The position numbers and the translations under genes are program-made. Below the pieces are notes generated by a model. The model saw only the letters and a program-made list of their open reading frames with translations, made no database searches and was not told the DNA's origin. Shown in pieces: positions 46,001 through 59,273 of a DNA stretch of 64,000 nt. The first letter of the stretch is position 1, and each line of letters opens with the position of its first letter. Origin of the DNA: Deroplatys truncata (taxonomy: Eukaryota > Arthropoda > Insecta > Mantodea > Mantidae); the NCBI GenBank assembly GCA_030765065.1, contig CM060988.1:199080565-199144564 (forward strand), in the 5' to 3' direction.

Positions 46001-48885
46001 GTGAAGTAACAGCAGGAGACTATAGCTATGACTATGAGCAGGGAACGAATGAGGTGCAGGAACAGCAGGAGACTATAGCTATGACTATGAGCAGGGAACA
46101 GATGAGATGAAGGAACAGCAGGAGACTATAGGTATGACTATGACCAGGGAACATGAGGTGAAGGAACAGCAGGAGACTATAGGTATGACTATGACCAGGG
46201 AACATGAGGTGAAGGAACAGCAGGAGACTATAGGTATGACTATGACCAGGGAACAGATGAGGTGAAGGAACAGCAGGAGACTATAGGTATGACTATGACC
46301 AGGGAATGGATGAGGTGAAGGAACAGCAGGAGACTATAGGTATGACTATGACCAGGGAACAGATGAGGTGAAGGAACAGCAGGAGACTATAGGTATGACT
46401 ATGACCAGGGAACAGATAAGGTGAAGGAACTGCAGGAGACTATAGGTATGACTATGACCAGGGAACAGATGAGGTGAAGGAACAGCAGCAGACTATAGGT
46501 ATGACTATGACCAGGGAACGGATGAGGTGAAGGAACAGCAGCAGACTATAGGTATGACTATGACCAGGGAACAGATGAGGTGAAGTAACAGCAGGAGACT
46601 ATAGGTATGACTATGACCAGGGAACAGATGAGATGAAGTAACAGCAGGAGACTATAGGTATGACTATGACCAGGGAACAGATGAGGTGAAGGAACAGCAG
46701 CAGACTATAGGTATGACTATGACCAGGGAACAGATGAGATGAAGTAACAGCAGGAGACTATAGTTATGACTATGACCAGGGAACAGATGAGGTGAAGGAA
46801 CAGCAGCAGACTATAGGTATGACTATGACCAGGGAACGGATGAGGTGAAGGAACAGCAGGAGACTATAGGTATGACATGACCAGGGAACAGATGAGGTGA
46901 AGGAACAGCAGGAGGCTATAGTTATGACTATGACCAGGGAACAGATGAGGTGAAGGAACAGCAGGAGACTATAGGTATGACTATGACCAGGGAACAGATG
47001 AGGTGAAGGAACTGCAGGAGACTATAGGTATGACTATGACCAGGGAACGGATGAGGTGAAGGAACAGCAGCAGACTATAGGTATGACTATGACCAGGGAA
47101 CAGATGAGGTGAAGGAACAGCAGGAGACTATAGGTATGACTATGACCAGGGAACAGATGAGGTGAAGGAACAGCAGCAGACTATAGGTATGACTATGACC
47201 AGGGAACAGATGAGGTGAAGGAACAGCAGGAGACTATAGGTATGACTATGACCAGGGAACAGATGAGGTGAAGGAACTGCAGGAGACTATAGGTATGACT
47301 ATGACCAGGGAACAGATGAGGTGAAGGAACAGCAGCAGACTATAGGTATGACTATGACCAGGGAACAGATGAGGTGAAGGAACAGCAGGAGACTATAGGT
47401 ATGACTATGACCAGGGAACAGATGAGGTGAAGGAACAGCAGGAGACTATAGGTATGACTATGACCAGGGAATGGATGAGGTGAAGGAACAGCAGGAGACT
47501 CTAGGTATGACTATGACCAGGGAACAGATGAGGTGAAGGAACAGCAGGAGACTATAGGTATGACTATGACCAGGGAACGGATGAGGTGAAGGAACAGCAG
47601 GAGACTCTAGGTATGACTATGACCAGGGAACAGATGAGGTGAAGGAACAGCAGGAGACTATAGGTATGACTATGACCAGGGAATGGATGAGGTGAAGGAA
47701 CAGCAGGAGACTCTAGGTATGACTATGACCAGGGAACAGATGAGGTGAAGGAACAGCAGGAGACTATAGGTATGACTATGACCAGGGAACAGATGAGATG
47801 AAGTAACAGCAGGAGACTAAAGGTATGACTATGACCAGGGAACGGATGAGGTGAGGGAACAGCAGGAGACTATAGGTATGACTATGACCAGGGAACAGAT
47901 GAGGTGAAGGAACAGCAGGAGACTATAGGTATGACTATGACCAGGGAACAGATGAGATGAAGGAACAGCAGGAGACTATAGGTATGACTATGACCAGGGA
48001 ACAGATGAGATGAAGTAACAGCAGGAGACTATAGGTATGACTATGACCAGGGAACAGATGAGGTGAAGGAACAGCAGCAGACTATAGGTATGACTATGAC
48101 CAGGGAACAGATGAGGTGAAGGAACAGCAGGAGACTATAGGTATGACTATGACCAGGGAATGGATGAGGTGAAGGAACAGCAGGAGACTCTAGGTATGAC
48201 TATGACCAGGGAACAGATGAGGTGAAGGAACAGCAGGAGACTATAGGTATGACTATGACCAGGGAACGGATGAGGTGAAGGAACAGCAGGAGACTCTAGG
48301 TATGACTATGACCAGGGAACAGATGAGGTGAAGGAACAGCAGGAGACTATAGGTATGACTATGACCAGGGAATGGATGAGGTGAAGGAACAGCAGGAGAC
48401 TCTAGGTATGACTATGACCAGGGAACAGATGAGGTGAAGGAACAGCAGGAGACTATAGGTATGACTATGACCAGGGAACAGATGAGATGAAGTAACAGCA
48501 GGAGACTATAGGTATGACTATGACCAGGGAACAGATGAGGTGAAGGAACAGCAGGAGACTATAGGTATGACTATGACCAGGGAACAGATGAGATGAAGTA
48601 ACAGCAGGAGACTATAGGTATGACTATGACCAGGGAACAGATGAGATGAAGGAACAGCAGGAGACTATAGGTATGACTATGACCAGGGAACATATGAGAT
48701 GAAGGAACAGCAGGAGACTATAGGTATGACTATGACCAGGGAACATATGAGATGAAGGAACAGCAGGAGACTCTAGGTATGACTATGACCAGGGAACATA
48801 TGAGATGAAGGAACAGCAGGAGGCTATAGGTATGACTATGACCAGGGAACAGATGAGGTGAAGGAACAGCAGGAGACCCTAGGCC
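43024..48885. repeat. Satellite array, 53-bp unit, about 110 copies
   Basis: The unit contains TATGACTATGACCAGGGAAC, AGATGAGGTGAAGGAACAGC and AGGAGACTATAGG. Common variants are 50-bp units with GGGAACATGAGG, and units with GACTCTAGG or GAGCAGGGAACGAATG. These recur in blocks; for example, the GAGCAGGGAACG block at 45461 repeats at 46036. Short minus-strand ORFs inside it are periodic artefacts. The array ends at GGAGACCCTAGG. Confidence 0.98.
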
Positions 48886-49677
48886 GGCCGACAGAGTTGC
48901 GCAGTGGTCCCTAACCGCCCGAAGCTCCATGGCCCACTCGCATCGGCGGTGTGCTCAGAGAAGGCATCCCTCTGGCGTAACTGGGGAGAACTTGACCCAC
49001 CTGAAGCAGCCTAGAGAAGGCTGCCATCTGACGGAAGCTGGAAGAACTCGACCCACGTGATGCGGCTTGTGAAGGCTGCCATATGACAGGGTGAGAGAAA
49101 CTTTCCAACCAGCAGGTATCTGCGCCCTTTATCCGACACTTTACAGTCCACGCCTATATGAATCAAGAAAGGGGAAGCGAAATGATAGGAAATAAGGAAA
49201 GGGAAATCCATGATAGAAGAGAAACCAACCACCCCGGAATTTGCCTTGCGAAATCATGAAAGCCTATCATCAGAGTGGCCAGGAATCGAATGCGAGCCTC
49301 GCACGTGACCACGCATCCATCTCGCTCGGTATTGCTCTGGCTAGAATCTCGGATATGCTTTCTGCAATGTGTGCGCAAATACTACTGCTAAGTCTTTATT
49401 GTTTGTCCTTAAAATGAATGCCTTTCCCCAGTAAATGCTATGGAATAGGAGGAGAAGCAATTCAATGAAAATATCAAGTTTTGGCCAAAATGTACACGTT
49501 CTAATCAGTACTTAAGTCATACAGTCGTGGTTACTTTATAATCCTGATTAAGTGTTAAAGGGAACCAAGGCATCATCCCATTTACATATATAAAAAGCTG
49601 TTTTTACCAAGTTTTTGAGCATTTTGGAAACACGTGTAAGCTACTACATAGAAGCTGCTCATTACATTTTTATAATT
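48886..49677. other. Unclassified segment with a tRNA-like element on the minus strand
   Basis: At 48960-49090 a block of about 63 bp is imperfectly duplicated (GAACTTGACCCACCTGAAGC and GAACTCGACCCACGTGATGC, each followed by AAGGCTGCCAT). Near 49275-49330, the minus strand reads GCATTCGATTCCTGGCCAC after GATGGATGCGTGGTCACG, resembling a tRNA-derived SINE head. The rest is featureless. Confidence 0.45.
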
Positions 49678-49775
49678 TTTACTTTCTCTACTCGTACATA
49701 GTAAGTAGAGAAGGTAATGCATTCCACACAAAAATTAGAAATCCGAGATTTGAGACCCCATGAATTAAAAAATCC
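49678..49775 (+). repeat. Family H, 5' end fragment
   Basis: TTTTTACTTTCTCTACTCG followed by CATTCCACACAAAAATTAG, joined within about 15 bp to an inverted copy. Confidence 0.75.
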
Positions 49776-49787
49776 GGTGTTAATCTC

Positions 49788-50743
49788 ACATGACTTTCTC
49801 TACTCTTGTACAAACTATTTTTACAAACTCTTATGCTCCATCTATTTCATATGAATCGATTTTAATTAATTTGCAGAAACGATCTTTTGACATGCAAAGT
49901 GAATTACATTTTACACATAGCGACCAGTTCTTAAAATATTTGACTATCGCTTAAGGCGAACTATGTTCCCCTTGTTTTGTATTTGCAAGGGCAATATAGA
50001 TATAAGTAGGCTTTAAGCACATACATATTTCTTAATAGCTGGTTGCTAGGTGCAGGACCATTCCCTTTGCCACAATTAATACTCTTTGCATATCCAAGAC
50101 AGAAAAATGAATAACGAATTTCCATTTGAGAAAATAAGTATTGAAAAATATAAGGGAATAACAAGCAATATCTCGAAAATGGTTCACTCAACAAAAAAAT
50201 GTATATGACATAAATTGTGTATTTTAACGTGATCTACATTTTTTGTGTAGTAACATTTTATCTATCTCTTATGGTTTATCAGTTATGCAAAAGTCGTTCA
50301 CAATGAAGAATACTTTTGGAGACATTCCCAGAAAATTCAAGATATACATTTTATTTGTCATAAAAATATCTTAAACATATGATATTTTAATCAAAATCGT
50401 TAGAGCCATTTTGAGAAAATTAAAATTTTCAATAATCTTCCATGTAAAGGGTAATCTGGGGTGGGGGGATTTTCTTGAAAACCTTCGTGTCACATCTCTG
50501 GAAGATACTGAACCTAAATACCAATTTTGGTGTTTATCCGACTGTTCGTTTCTGAATTATGCTGTTCACAGACACTCACACACACACACACACACACAGA
50601 CACACACACGGACATGTTTCCAAAAATGCTTTTTTTTTGGATTCAGGGGGTCTCAAAACATGTATTTCCGGTGAAATCTCGGTATAGAATTTTTGGGCGG
50701 AATACAATACTTCCCCTACTTACTATACGTAGTAAAGAAAGTA
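49788..50743 (-). repeat. Family H, inverted full copy
   Basis: The same subfamily as the inverted pair at 27.7-30.0 kb (GCTGGTTGCTAGG, TTCCCTTTGCCAC, GCATATCC). (CA)n lies at 50577-50609 and the palindromic end at about 50740. Confidence 0.92.
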
Positions 50744-51027
50744 AAAAGGCGTTTTTAGAAAAAGGTCCGTGTATGTGTCTGTGAACAGCATAACTCAAAA
50801 ACGAAAAATCGGATAACACCAAACCTGGTATTTAGGTTCACTATCTTCAAAAGATGCGACACGAACATTTTCAAGAAAAGCGCTCCATCCCAAACTACCC
50901 TTTGGATTATTTCGAGATGTTTTATTTTCTATCAAACGGCTCTAATGATTTTTATTCAAATACCACATATTAAAGATATTTACATGGTAAATAACATTAT
51001 ATCTTGAATTTTCTGAGAATAACCTAT
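50744..51027 (+). repeat. Family H, + 5' fragment
   Basis: TTTTTAGAAAAAGGTCCGTG through AACAGCATAACTC to TATCTTGAATTTTCTGAG, abutting an inverted copy at its left and another to its right. Confidence 0.8.
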
Positions 51028-51059
51028 GAACACTCATGGCTCTTTGTACCCACTATGAT

Positions 51060-51712
51060 TTATTTTGATGTAACTTCTACACGATTCTTACGAAAGCACG
51101 TATCTCTATCTACTTCATTATAATCGAGATAAGCATTTGCAGAAATAGTTTATTTGCACAAGGGGTACAAGGAATGCGAATGGATGGTCAAATGTTTTAA
51201 TAATTGGCTCGCTATTTGCTAACCTTAAAACTCTTTCCATGACATCGAAATAACCTACTGAATAGCTACAACCTTTAAAAGTATTGAAAAATTCAAGACA
51301 ATTAGAACGCATACCCCGTAAATGGCTGATTGCCACAAAATAGTTATTTGAAATAAATTGTTTTAAAGAGATCTACTTTCCTGTGTTGAACGTTTTTGTT
51401 TATGGTTTAGCAGAATTATACGTATTCCTTTCGAATGAAGAAGACTCGGCAGACTATTCCTGGAAAATTCAAGATATACATTTTATTTGCCATGCGAATA
51501 TCTTAAACATACATGTTAATGCCATTTTTTTAGAAAATCCAAAATTTTGAAGAATCTTGCATATACAGGACACTTTGGGGTAGAAGAATGTTCTTGAAAA
51601 ACTACGTGTCGCATCTTTGGAAGATGCTGAAAGTAAATATCGAGTTTGGTGTTTACCTTTTTGGGTTATGCTGTTCATAGAGAGCTAGACATTTTTCTGT
51701 AAAAGAAACTAT
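51060..51712 (-). repeat. Family H, inverted copy
   Basis: From ACGATTCTTACGAAAGCACG through GAAGACTCGGCAGACTATTC to GGGTTATGCTGTTC. The extreme palindromic end is lost just before the 47-bp satellite. Confidence 0.78.
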
Positions 51713-51739
51713 TATTCCGGCGGCTTCACAGAGCGGTCC

Positions 51740-54700
51740 CTCAGCCATCTGGCCGGTAGTCGCAATGCGTGTTCCACGCACGATCCCTCAGCCATCTGGC
51801 CGGTAGCCGCGATGCGTGTTCCGCGCGTGATCCTTCAGCTATCTGGCCGGTAGTCGCAATGCGTGTTCCGGGCACGATCCCTCAGCTATCTGGCCGGTAG
51901 CCGCGATGCGTGTTCCGCGCGTGATCCCTCAGCTATCTGGCCGGTAGTCGCAATGCGTGTTCCGGGCACGATCCCTCAGCTATCTGGCCGGTAGCCGCGA
52001 TGCGTGTTCCGCGCGTGATCCCTCAGCTATCTGGCCGGTAGCCGCGATGCGTGTTCCGCGCGTGATCCCTCAGCTATCTGGGCGGTAGTCGCGATGCGTG
52101 TTCCGCGCGTGATCCCTCAGCTATCTGGCCGGTAGCCGCGATGCGTGTTCCGCGCGTGATCCCTCAGCCATCTGGCCGGTAGTCGCAATGCGTGTTCCAC
52201 GCACGATCCCTCAGCCATCTGGCCGGTAGCCGCGATGCGTGTTCCGCGCGTGATCCTTCAGCTATCTGGCCGGTAGTCGCAATGCGTGTTCCGGGCACGA
52301 TCCCTCAGCTATCTGGCCGGTAGCCGCGATGCGTGTTCCGCGCGTGATCCCTCAGCTATCTGGCCGGTAGTCGCAATGCGTGTTCCGGGCACGATCCCTC
52401 AGCTATCTGGCCGGTAGCCGCGATGTGTGTTCCGCGCGTGATCCCTCAGCTATCTGGCCGGTAGTCGCAATGCGTGTTCCGGGCACAATCCCTCAGCTAT
52501 CTGGCCGGTAGCCGCGATGTGTGTTCCGCGCGTGATCCCTCAGCTATCTGGCCGGTAGTCGCAATGCGTGTTCCGGGCACGATCCCTCAGCTATCTGCCC
52601 GGTAGCCGCGATGTGTGTTCCGCGCGTGATCCCTCAGCTATCTGGCCGGTAGTCGCAATGCGTGTTCCGCGCGTGATCCCTCAGCTATCTGGCCGGTAGC
52701 CGCAATGCGTGTTCCGCGCGTGATCCCTCAGCTATCTGGCCGGTAGCCGCGATGTGTGTTCCGCGCGTGATCCCTCAGCTATCTGGCCGGTAGCCGCGAT
52801 GCGTGTTCCGCGCGTGATCCCTCAGCTATCTGGCCGGTAGCCGCGATATGTGTTCCGCGCGTGATCCCTCAGCCATCTGGCCGGTAGCCGCAATGCGTGT
52901 TCCGCGCGTGATCCCTCAGCTATCTGGCCGGTAGCCGCGATGTGTGTTCCGCGCGTGATCCCTCAGCCATCTGGCCGGTAGTCGCAATGCGTGTTCCGCG
53001 CGTGATCCCTCAGCTATCTGGCCGGTAGTCGCAATGCGTGTTCCGCGCGTGATCCCTCAGCTATCTGGCCGGTAGCCGCGATGTGTGTTCCGCGCGTGAT
53101 CCCTCAGCTATCTGGCCGGTAGCCGCGATGTGTGTTCCGCGCGTGATCCCTCAGCTATCTGGCCGGTAGCCGCGATGTGTGTTCCGCGCGTGATCCCTCA
53201 GCTATCTGGCCGGTAGCCGCAATGCGTGTTCCGCGCGTGATCCCTCAGCTATCTGGCCGGTAGTCGCAATGCGTGTTCCGCGCGTGATCCCTCAGCTATC
53301 TGGCCGGTAGTCGCAATGCGTGTTCCGGGCACGATCCCTCAGCTATCTGGCCGGTAGTCGCAATGCGTGTTCCGCGCGTGATCCCTCAGCTATCTGGCCG
53401 GTAGCCGCGATGCGTGTTCCGGGCACGATCCCTCAGCTATCTGGCCGGTAGTCGCAATGCGTGTTCCGCGCGTGATCCCTCAGCTATCTGGCCGGTAGTC
53501 GCAATGCGTGTTCCGGGCACGATCCCTCAGCTATCTGGCCGGTAGCCGCGATGCGTGTTCCGCGCGTGATCCCTCAGCCATCTGGCCGGTAGCCGCAATG
53601 CGTGTTCCGCGCGTGATCCCTCAGCTTTCTGGCCGGTAGTCGCGATGTGTGTTCCGCGCGTGATCCCTCAGCTATCTGGCCGGTAGTCGCAATGCGTGTT
53701 CCGCGCGTGATCCCTCAGCTATCTGGCCGGGAGTCGCAATGCGTGTTCCGGGCACGATCCCTCAGCTATCTGGCCGGTAGCCGCGATGTGTGTTCCGCGC
53801 GTGATCCCTCAGCTATCTGGCCGGTAGTCGCGATGCGTGTTCCGCGCGTGATCCCTCAGCTATCTGGCCGGTAGTCGCGATGTGTGTTCCGCGCGTGATC
53901 CCTCAGCTATCTGGCCGGTAGCCGCGATGTGTGTTCCGCGCGTGATCCCTCAGCTATCTGGCCGGTAGCCGCGATGCGTGTTCCGCGCGTGATCCCTCAG
54001 CTATCTGGCCGGTAGCCGCGATGCGTGTTCCGCGCGTGATCCCTCAGCTATCTGGGCGGTAGTCGCGATGCGTGTTCCGCGCGTGATCCCTCAGCTATCT
54101 GGCCGGTAGCCGCGATGCGTGTTCCGCGCGTGATACCTCAGCTATCTGGCCGGTAGTCGCAATGCGTGTTCCGCGCGTGATCCCTCAGCTATCTGGCCGG
54201 TAGCCGCGATGCGTGTTCCGCGCGTGATCCCTCAGCTATCTGGGCGGTAGTCGCGATGCGTGTTCCGCGCGTGATCCCTCAGCTATCTGGCCGGTAGCCG
54301 CGATGCGTGTTCCGCGCGTGATCCCTCAGCTATCTGGCCGGTAGTCGCGATGTGTGTTCCGCGCGTGATCCCTCAGCTATCTGGCCGGTAGCCGCAATGC
54401 ATGTTCCGGGCACGATCCCTCAGCTATCTGCCCGGTAGCCGCGATGTGTGTTCCGCGCGTGATCCCTCAGCTATCTGGCCGGTAGCCGCGATGCGTGTTC
54501 CGCGCGTGATCCCTCAGCCATCTGGCCGGTAGCCGCAATGCGTGTTCCGCGCGTGATCCCTCAGCTATCTGGCCGGTAGCCGCGATGTGTGTTCCGCGCG
54601 TGATCCCTCAGCTATCTGGCCGGTAGCCGCAATGCGTGTTCCGGGCACGATCCCTCAGCTATCTGGCCGGTAGCCGCGATGTGTGTTCCGCGCGTGATCC

Positions 54701-55023
54701 CTCAGCTATCTGGCCGGTAGCCGCAATGCGTGTTCCGGGCACGATCCCTCAGCTATCTGCCCGGTAGCCGCGATGTGTGTTCCGCGCGTGATCCCTCAGC
54801 TATCTGGCCGGTAGCCGCGATGCGTGTTCCGCGCGTGATCCCTCAGCTATCTGGGCGGTAGTCGCAATGCGTGTTCCACGCACGATCCCTCAGCTATCTG
54901 GCCGGTAGCCGCGATGCGTGTTCCGCGCGTGATCCCTCAGCTATCTGGCCGGTAGTCGCGATGCGTGTTCCGCGCGTGATCCCTCAGCTATCTGGCCGGT
55001 AGTCGCGATGCGTGTTCCGCGCG
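51740..55023. repeat. Satellite array, 47-bp unit, GC- and CpG-rich
   Basis: About 70 units with GATCCCTCAGCTATCTGGCC, GGTAGTCGCAATGCGTG and TTCCGCGCGT. Each unit holds several CpG sites although the flanks are AT-rich. Two polymorphic blocks (GTCGCAATGC or GCCGCGATGT, and GCGCGTG or GGGCACG) alternate in runs, showing higher-order structure. It stops sharply at 55023. Confidence 0.98.
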
Positions 55024-55117
55024 CTATATTCAGTGTATCTGTTTATTATTCTCATTATTGATACTGATACCATATTATTACTGATTTTATGATGATTTTT
55101 ATCAGAGTACTAACCTT

Positions 55118-56150
55118 TTTCACAGTCGGTGTTGAAAGTGGTGTCCTTCGGCAGATAAACATTCTTGGCACCTTCTGACGAAATTACCATTCACACAAGT
55201 TCTTGTTGCGTAATTTCCCTAATTTCTGTTCTGATATTGTTTTAAGATCGTCTATGGTGCGAGGATTATTCCTATAGACTCTATTTTTGAGAGTTCCCCA
55301 CAGATAAAAGTCGCACACAGTAAGATCCGGCGATCGAGCCGGTCATAACCTTTCAGAGTTATTCTATCATCAAAAACATTCTTGATGTCTTCCAAGGAAG
55401 CCTCCGCAGTATGAGCTGTGGCAGAATCTTGTTGAAAATAGCCATATTCCGTCTCATTATCTGTCAACATTACAAAAAATGGCGAGAATATTTCTGCGGT
55501 ACCTATCGGAATTTACGGTATCATTGTAAAATATGGGGCCTATTATGCGTTCTGCTGTTACAGCACTCCATACACCAATTTTTTCATCATGTAAAGGAAC
55601 ATCGTGAATTAAATTTGAATTTTAAGTACACCAATACCTATTGTTTTGTGAAGCAACATGGCCAGTCAAATGAAACCATGCCTCATTTGAAAAAATCATT
55701 AGATGTGGGTCAACGTACCGCCAGCAATATTTTGTAACACCCAGTTACAGAACTTTACGCGGGCTTCATCATCACGTGGTCGTAATTGATGGACAATAGT
55801 CACTCTGTATGGTTTTATTTTCAACAGTTTCGTAGAGCTATGTACTGAGATTTTTGAAACACTGACTTGTTTGCTACACGTCGTAAAGATTTATTCGGAG
55901 ACGTTCAAATGCTTCGCCAATTTCATAAAGTTTTGCTTCTGTTAGAACCCTTCGTTTCTTTTTACAACTTACAACATTAAATGATCCCGTTCTCTTCACT
56001 TTATTCATTAGATATCTGTTTCTCTACTCGGAACTGGAACACCAGGAAATTTATCGTGAAATTGCCTACACACCTGTCTACATGGGTCGGTTTTCACATA
56101 CGTGTCATACATAAAAAGTCTTTGTTCAAGTGAAAATTTGAGTACCATTT
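55118..56150 (-). pseudogene. Mariner-type transposase relic
   Basis: It starts near 56150 with LEQRLFMYDTYVKTDPCRQ and FHDKFPGVPVPSRETD, followed after frameshifts by FSNEAWFHLTGHVASQNNRY (first catalytic Asp replaced by Asn), IHDVPLHDEKIGVW, GYFQQDSATAHTAEAS (second Asp), ARSPDLTVCDFYLWGTLKN (third Asp), and a C-terminus RRCQECLSAEGHHFQH. Length is near the family norm of about 340 residues. Terminal repeats were not delimited. A deletion derivative lies at 61.7 kb. Confidence 0.88.
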
Positions 56151-56859
56151 CTGGGTTGTAATAATCCGATAATTCAATCGCACACAAATACACGCGCGTC
56201 TCGAGTCTATACACAAGAAACAATAACAGCTTGTCACATGTCCGATAAGTGGAAGAGCCCATGGCCTTGATTTCATTCCGACGTGTCGCACAAGACTGCC
56301 GTGTAATTCCCGGCTGGAGAGCTGAGAGACCGCTCTGTATATTCCTGTGAAATCTCGACATCCAAGGATACTATAAGTAGATGACTCAGAAAACAAAAAT
56401 ATGTGTTTGTAAAACACTGATGAGCTTGCGATATAATACATGTTTCTTTAGTAACTGCAAGGCAAGCTTTAGTCATCATCTATTTTCAAAATTTGACGTC
56501 GATAACTTCAAAATTGCATAGTAAGGCTATATTGTAAGTGCTGGAAAATGTCTGAAATTTTACAACATATTTGAAAATCCACACATTTACCTGACATGAA
56601 AGTTTTTCATAAAATAGTAAAATGTTTACTTTATCACGTACACTGGCTTCCCCGCAGTTTTCTGAGGCATTGTACTGGCCTTCACACGTGAGCGTGTATA
56701 GCTAACAGGAGGTGCATGTATCTGTTTACTTTTTCGCGTATACGTGGCGTCCTATTTTACGTGCACAGTTGAATATATGACTTAACTCTTCATCACTTAT
56801 AACAATGTTAAAATAGTATATAACTAAATAAAGCCATGTTTTATATAATATCTCCATGA
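56151..56859. other. Probable 5' end of the mariner relic, then unclassified sequence
   Basis: The first 190 bp probably belong to the minus-strand element's leader (a GACCGCTCTGTATA-like end near 56342). Beyond this, no features were recognised. Confidence 0.4.
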
Positions 56860-56985
56860 AAAGTATTTGTAATGGCAACATAAGTAGATAGGCAAGTAAA
56901 CTTTTGTAAGAATAATTTGTATACCCACTAATAAGAGATAGAAGATAGAGAAAGTCATGTGAATGTAACACATCAGACTTTTACT
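56860..56985 (+). repeat. Family H, 3' terminus
   Basis: GATAGAGAAAGTCATGTGAA and TGTAACACATCAGAC, with about 100 bp of the preceding element. Confidence 0.75.
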
Positions 56986-57044
56986 TAAGAAGTCCATAAC
57001 GCATAAAGTGATTAAAAAACATGCATCAAACTTTGTGGATTTAC

Positions 57045-57898
57045 TTTTTACTTTGTCTACTACGTATAGTAATTAGGGGAAGTATTGTATTCCATCCAAA
57101 AATTCGATATCCAGATTTCACCGGAAAATACACGTTTTGAGGCTCCTGAACCCTTTTTTTTTTTTTTTTTTTTTTTTAGAAAAGCGGTCTGTCTCTGTAT
57201 GTGAACAGCACAACTTAAAAACAAAAAGTCGGATAAATCCAAAGATGCGACACGAAGATTTTCAAGGAAATTCCCCCACCCCAAATACCCTTAACATAGA
57301 ACAATTTACGAAAGTTTAGATTTTTTAAACATGGCTATTTTTATTAAATTACCATATATTAAAATATTTACATGACAAATAAAATGTATATCTTGAATTT
57401 TCTGGGAATAGCCTAGAAAGTCCTCTTCATTCGGAAAGAATTTTGTATAATCTTGTACAACTAGTAAACGTTAAGCGATTGACGAAAACGTACTGCACAA
57501 AAAAATGCAGATCTCTTTAAAAAAAACACAATTTATTCCAAATAACATTTTTTTCCCATAAGCCATTTCTGAGATATCTGTTTATTAATGGTTCGAATTG
57601 TTCATCACGAAGTCATTCTTTTAAAATCCTGTTAACATTCAGTTGTTTCTCGCGATTGCATGGAAACAGTATGGAATTTTAAGGCCAGCATATAGCGTCC
57701 AGTTGTTAAACATTTGACTATCGCTGTTCCCTTTGTGTCTATAACGAAATGTGTAATGTAACTATTTCTGCAAAAGCTTGTTTGGATTAAAATGAAGTAG
57801 ATAGAAAAATAAGCTTTAGAAGAATAGTTTGCATACCCACTAATAAACGATAGAGGATAGGGAATGTCATGGGAATGTATCACATCAGATTTTTATGT
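57045..57898 (+). repeat. Family H, full copy
   Basis: All landmarks are in order from TTACTTTGTCTACTACG to ATGGGAATGTATCACATC. A T tract at about 57153-57178 lies near the microsatellite position. Confidence 0.92.
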
Positions 57899-58516
<618 letters not shown>

Positions 58517-58559
58517 TAAGTGAAAGTTCTCGACCTGAGAAAGAAAACATAGTTACATT

Positions 58560-58965
58560 TAAACTACACATTTGAACCAAAGATACTCGTAACCTCTCTA
58601 TACCTTAAATATTGTCCAAAAATAATAGTTTATCTGACCTTGAATTATATCTCTGTCCAGCGAGGAAAAAGTCACTTTGAGCCAAATCTGGTGATTATGA
58701 TGCACATGGCAGCAAATCAAAGCGTAAGTCATGGTAATATGTAATCGCCGGTGCATTGCCTTGCTGGAAAATAACTTTCTTCTTGTTTTGACTTCATAGC
58801 ATCCTTCAGGTGGCCCAGCAAAGCTGCATGGGTGTGCATTATCCTTTTCCTGCTGAAGGCCTTCTTTGGAGCGATTTCACCCTCATGTACACATTGTTTG
58901 CACTACTACGGCGTCTCTTATGATGGTGAATCCAAGTTCCATCAACAGTGATGTGATTTCATAAA
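58560..58965 (-). pseudogene. Heavily decayed mariner transposase fragment
   Basis: Reading right to left: ITVDGTWIHHH (first Asp region, Glu changed to Gly), a SLQRRPSAGKG block, QQGNAPAITYY (second catalytic Asp replaced by Gly), FDLLPCAS then SPDLAQSDFFLAGQRYNS (third Asp kept). These are the core blocks of a mariner transposase in order, with large deletions. It lies 60 bp downstream of the mnb exon donor, antisense to it. The sequence to about 59240 shows nothing further that I can read. Confidence 0.6.
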
Positions 58966-59273
58966 AAAAGTCGGTCGAGTTGTGTGATTATTTTCAAGCT
59001 CTCCTGTAAAATGTTCGCTCGGATGTGGTTCTGATCGGGCCCTCATCACACTGTGTGCAATGTTCCAGGCACGATCCAGTGAGATGCTGGCACTGTTGGC
59101 AAGCTTCGTCTTTCATTTAACATGGCATACGATGATTTCTTCAGTCGTAGCGATAACTAAAATGAAAGAACAGCCGCTTTTAAAATTCACAGTCAATTTC
59201 CTCACTCAAATGATAATGGATCTTCCAAAGTGGGATCCAGTTCCTTTTTACTTTCTCTTCCACGTACATAATA

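Noticed and set aside
53647-53874. 75-codon ORF in the 47-bp array
   Set aside because: A product of satellite periodicity.
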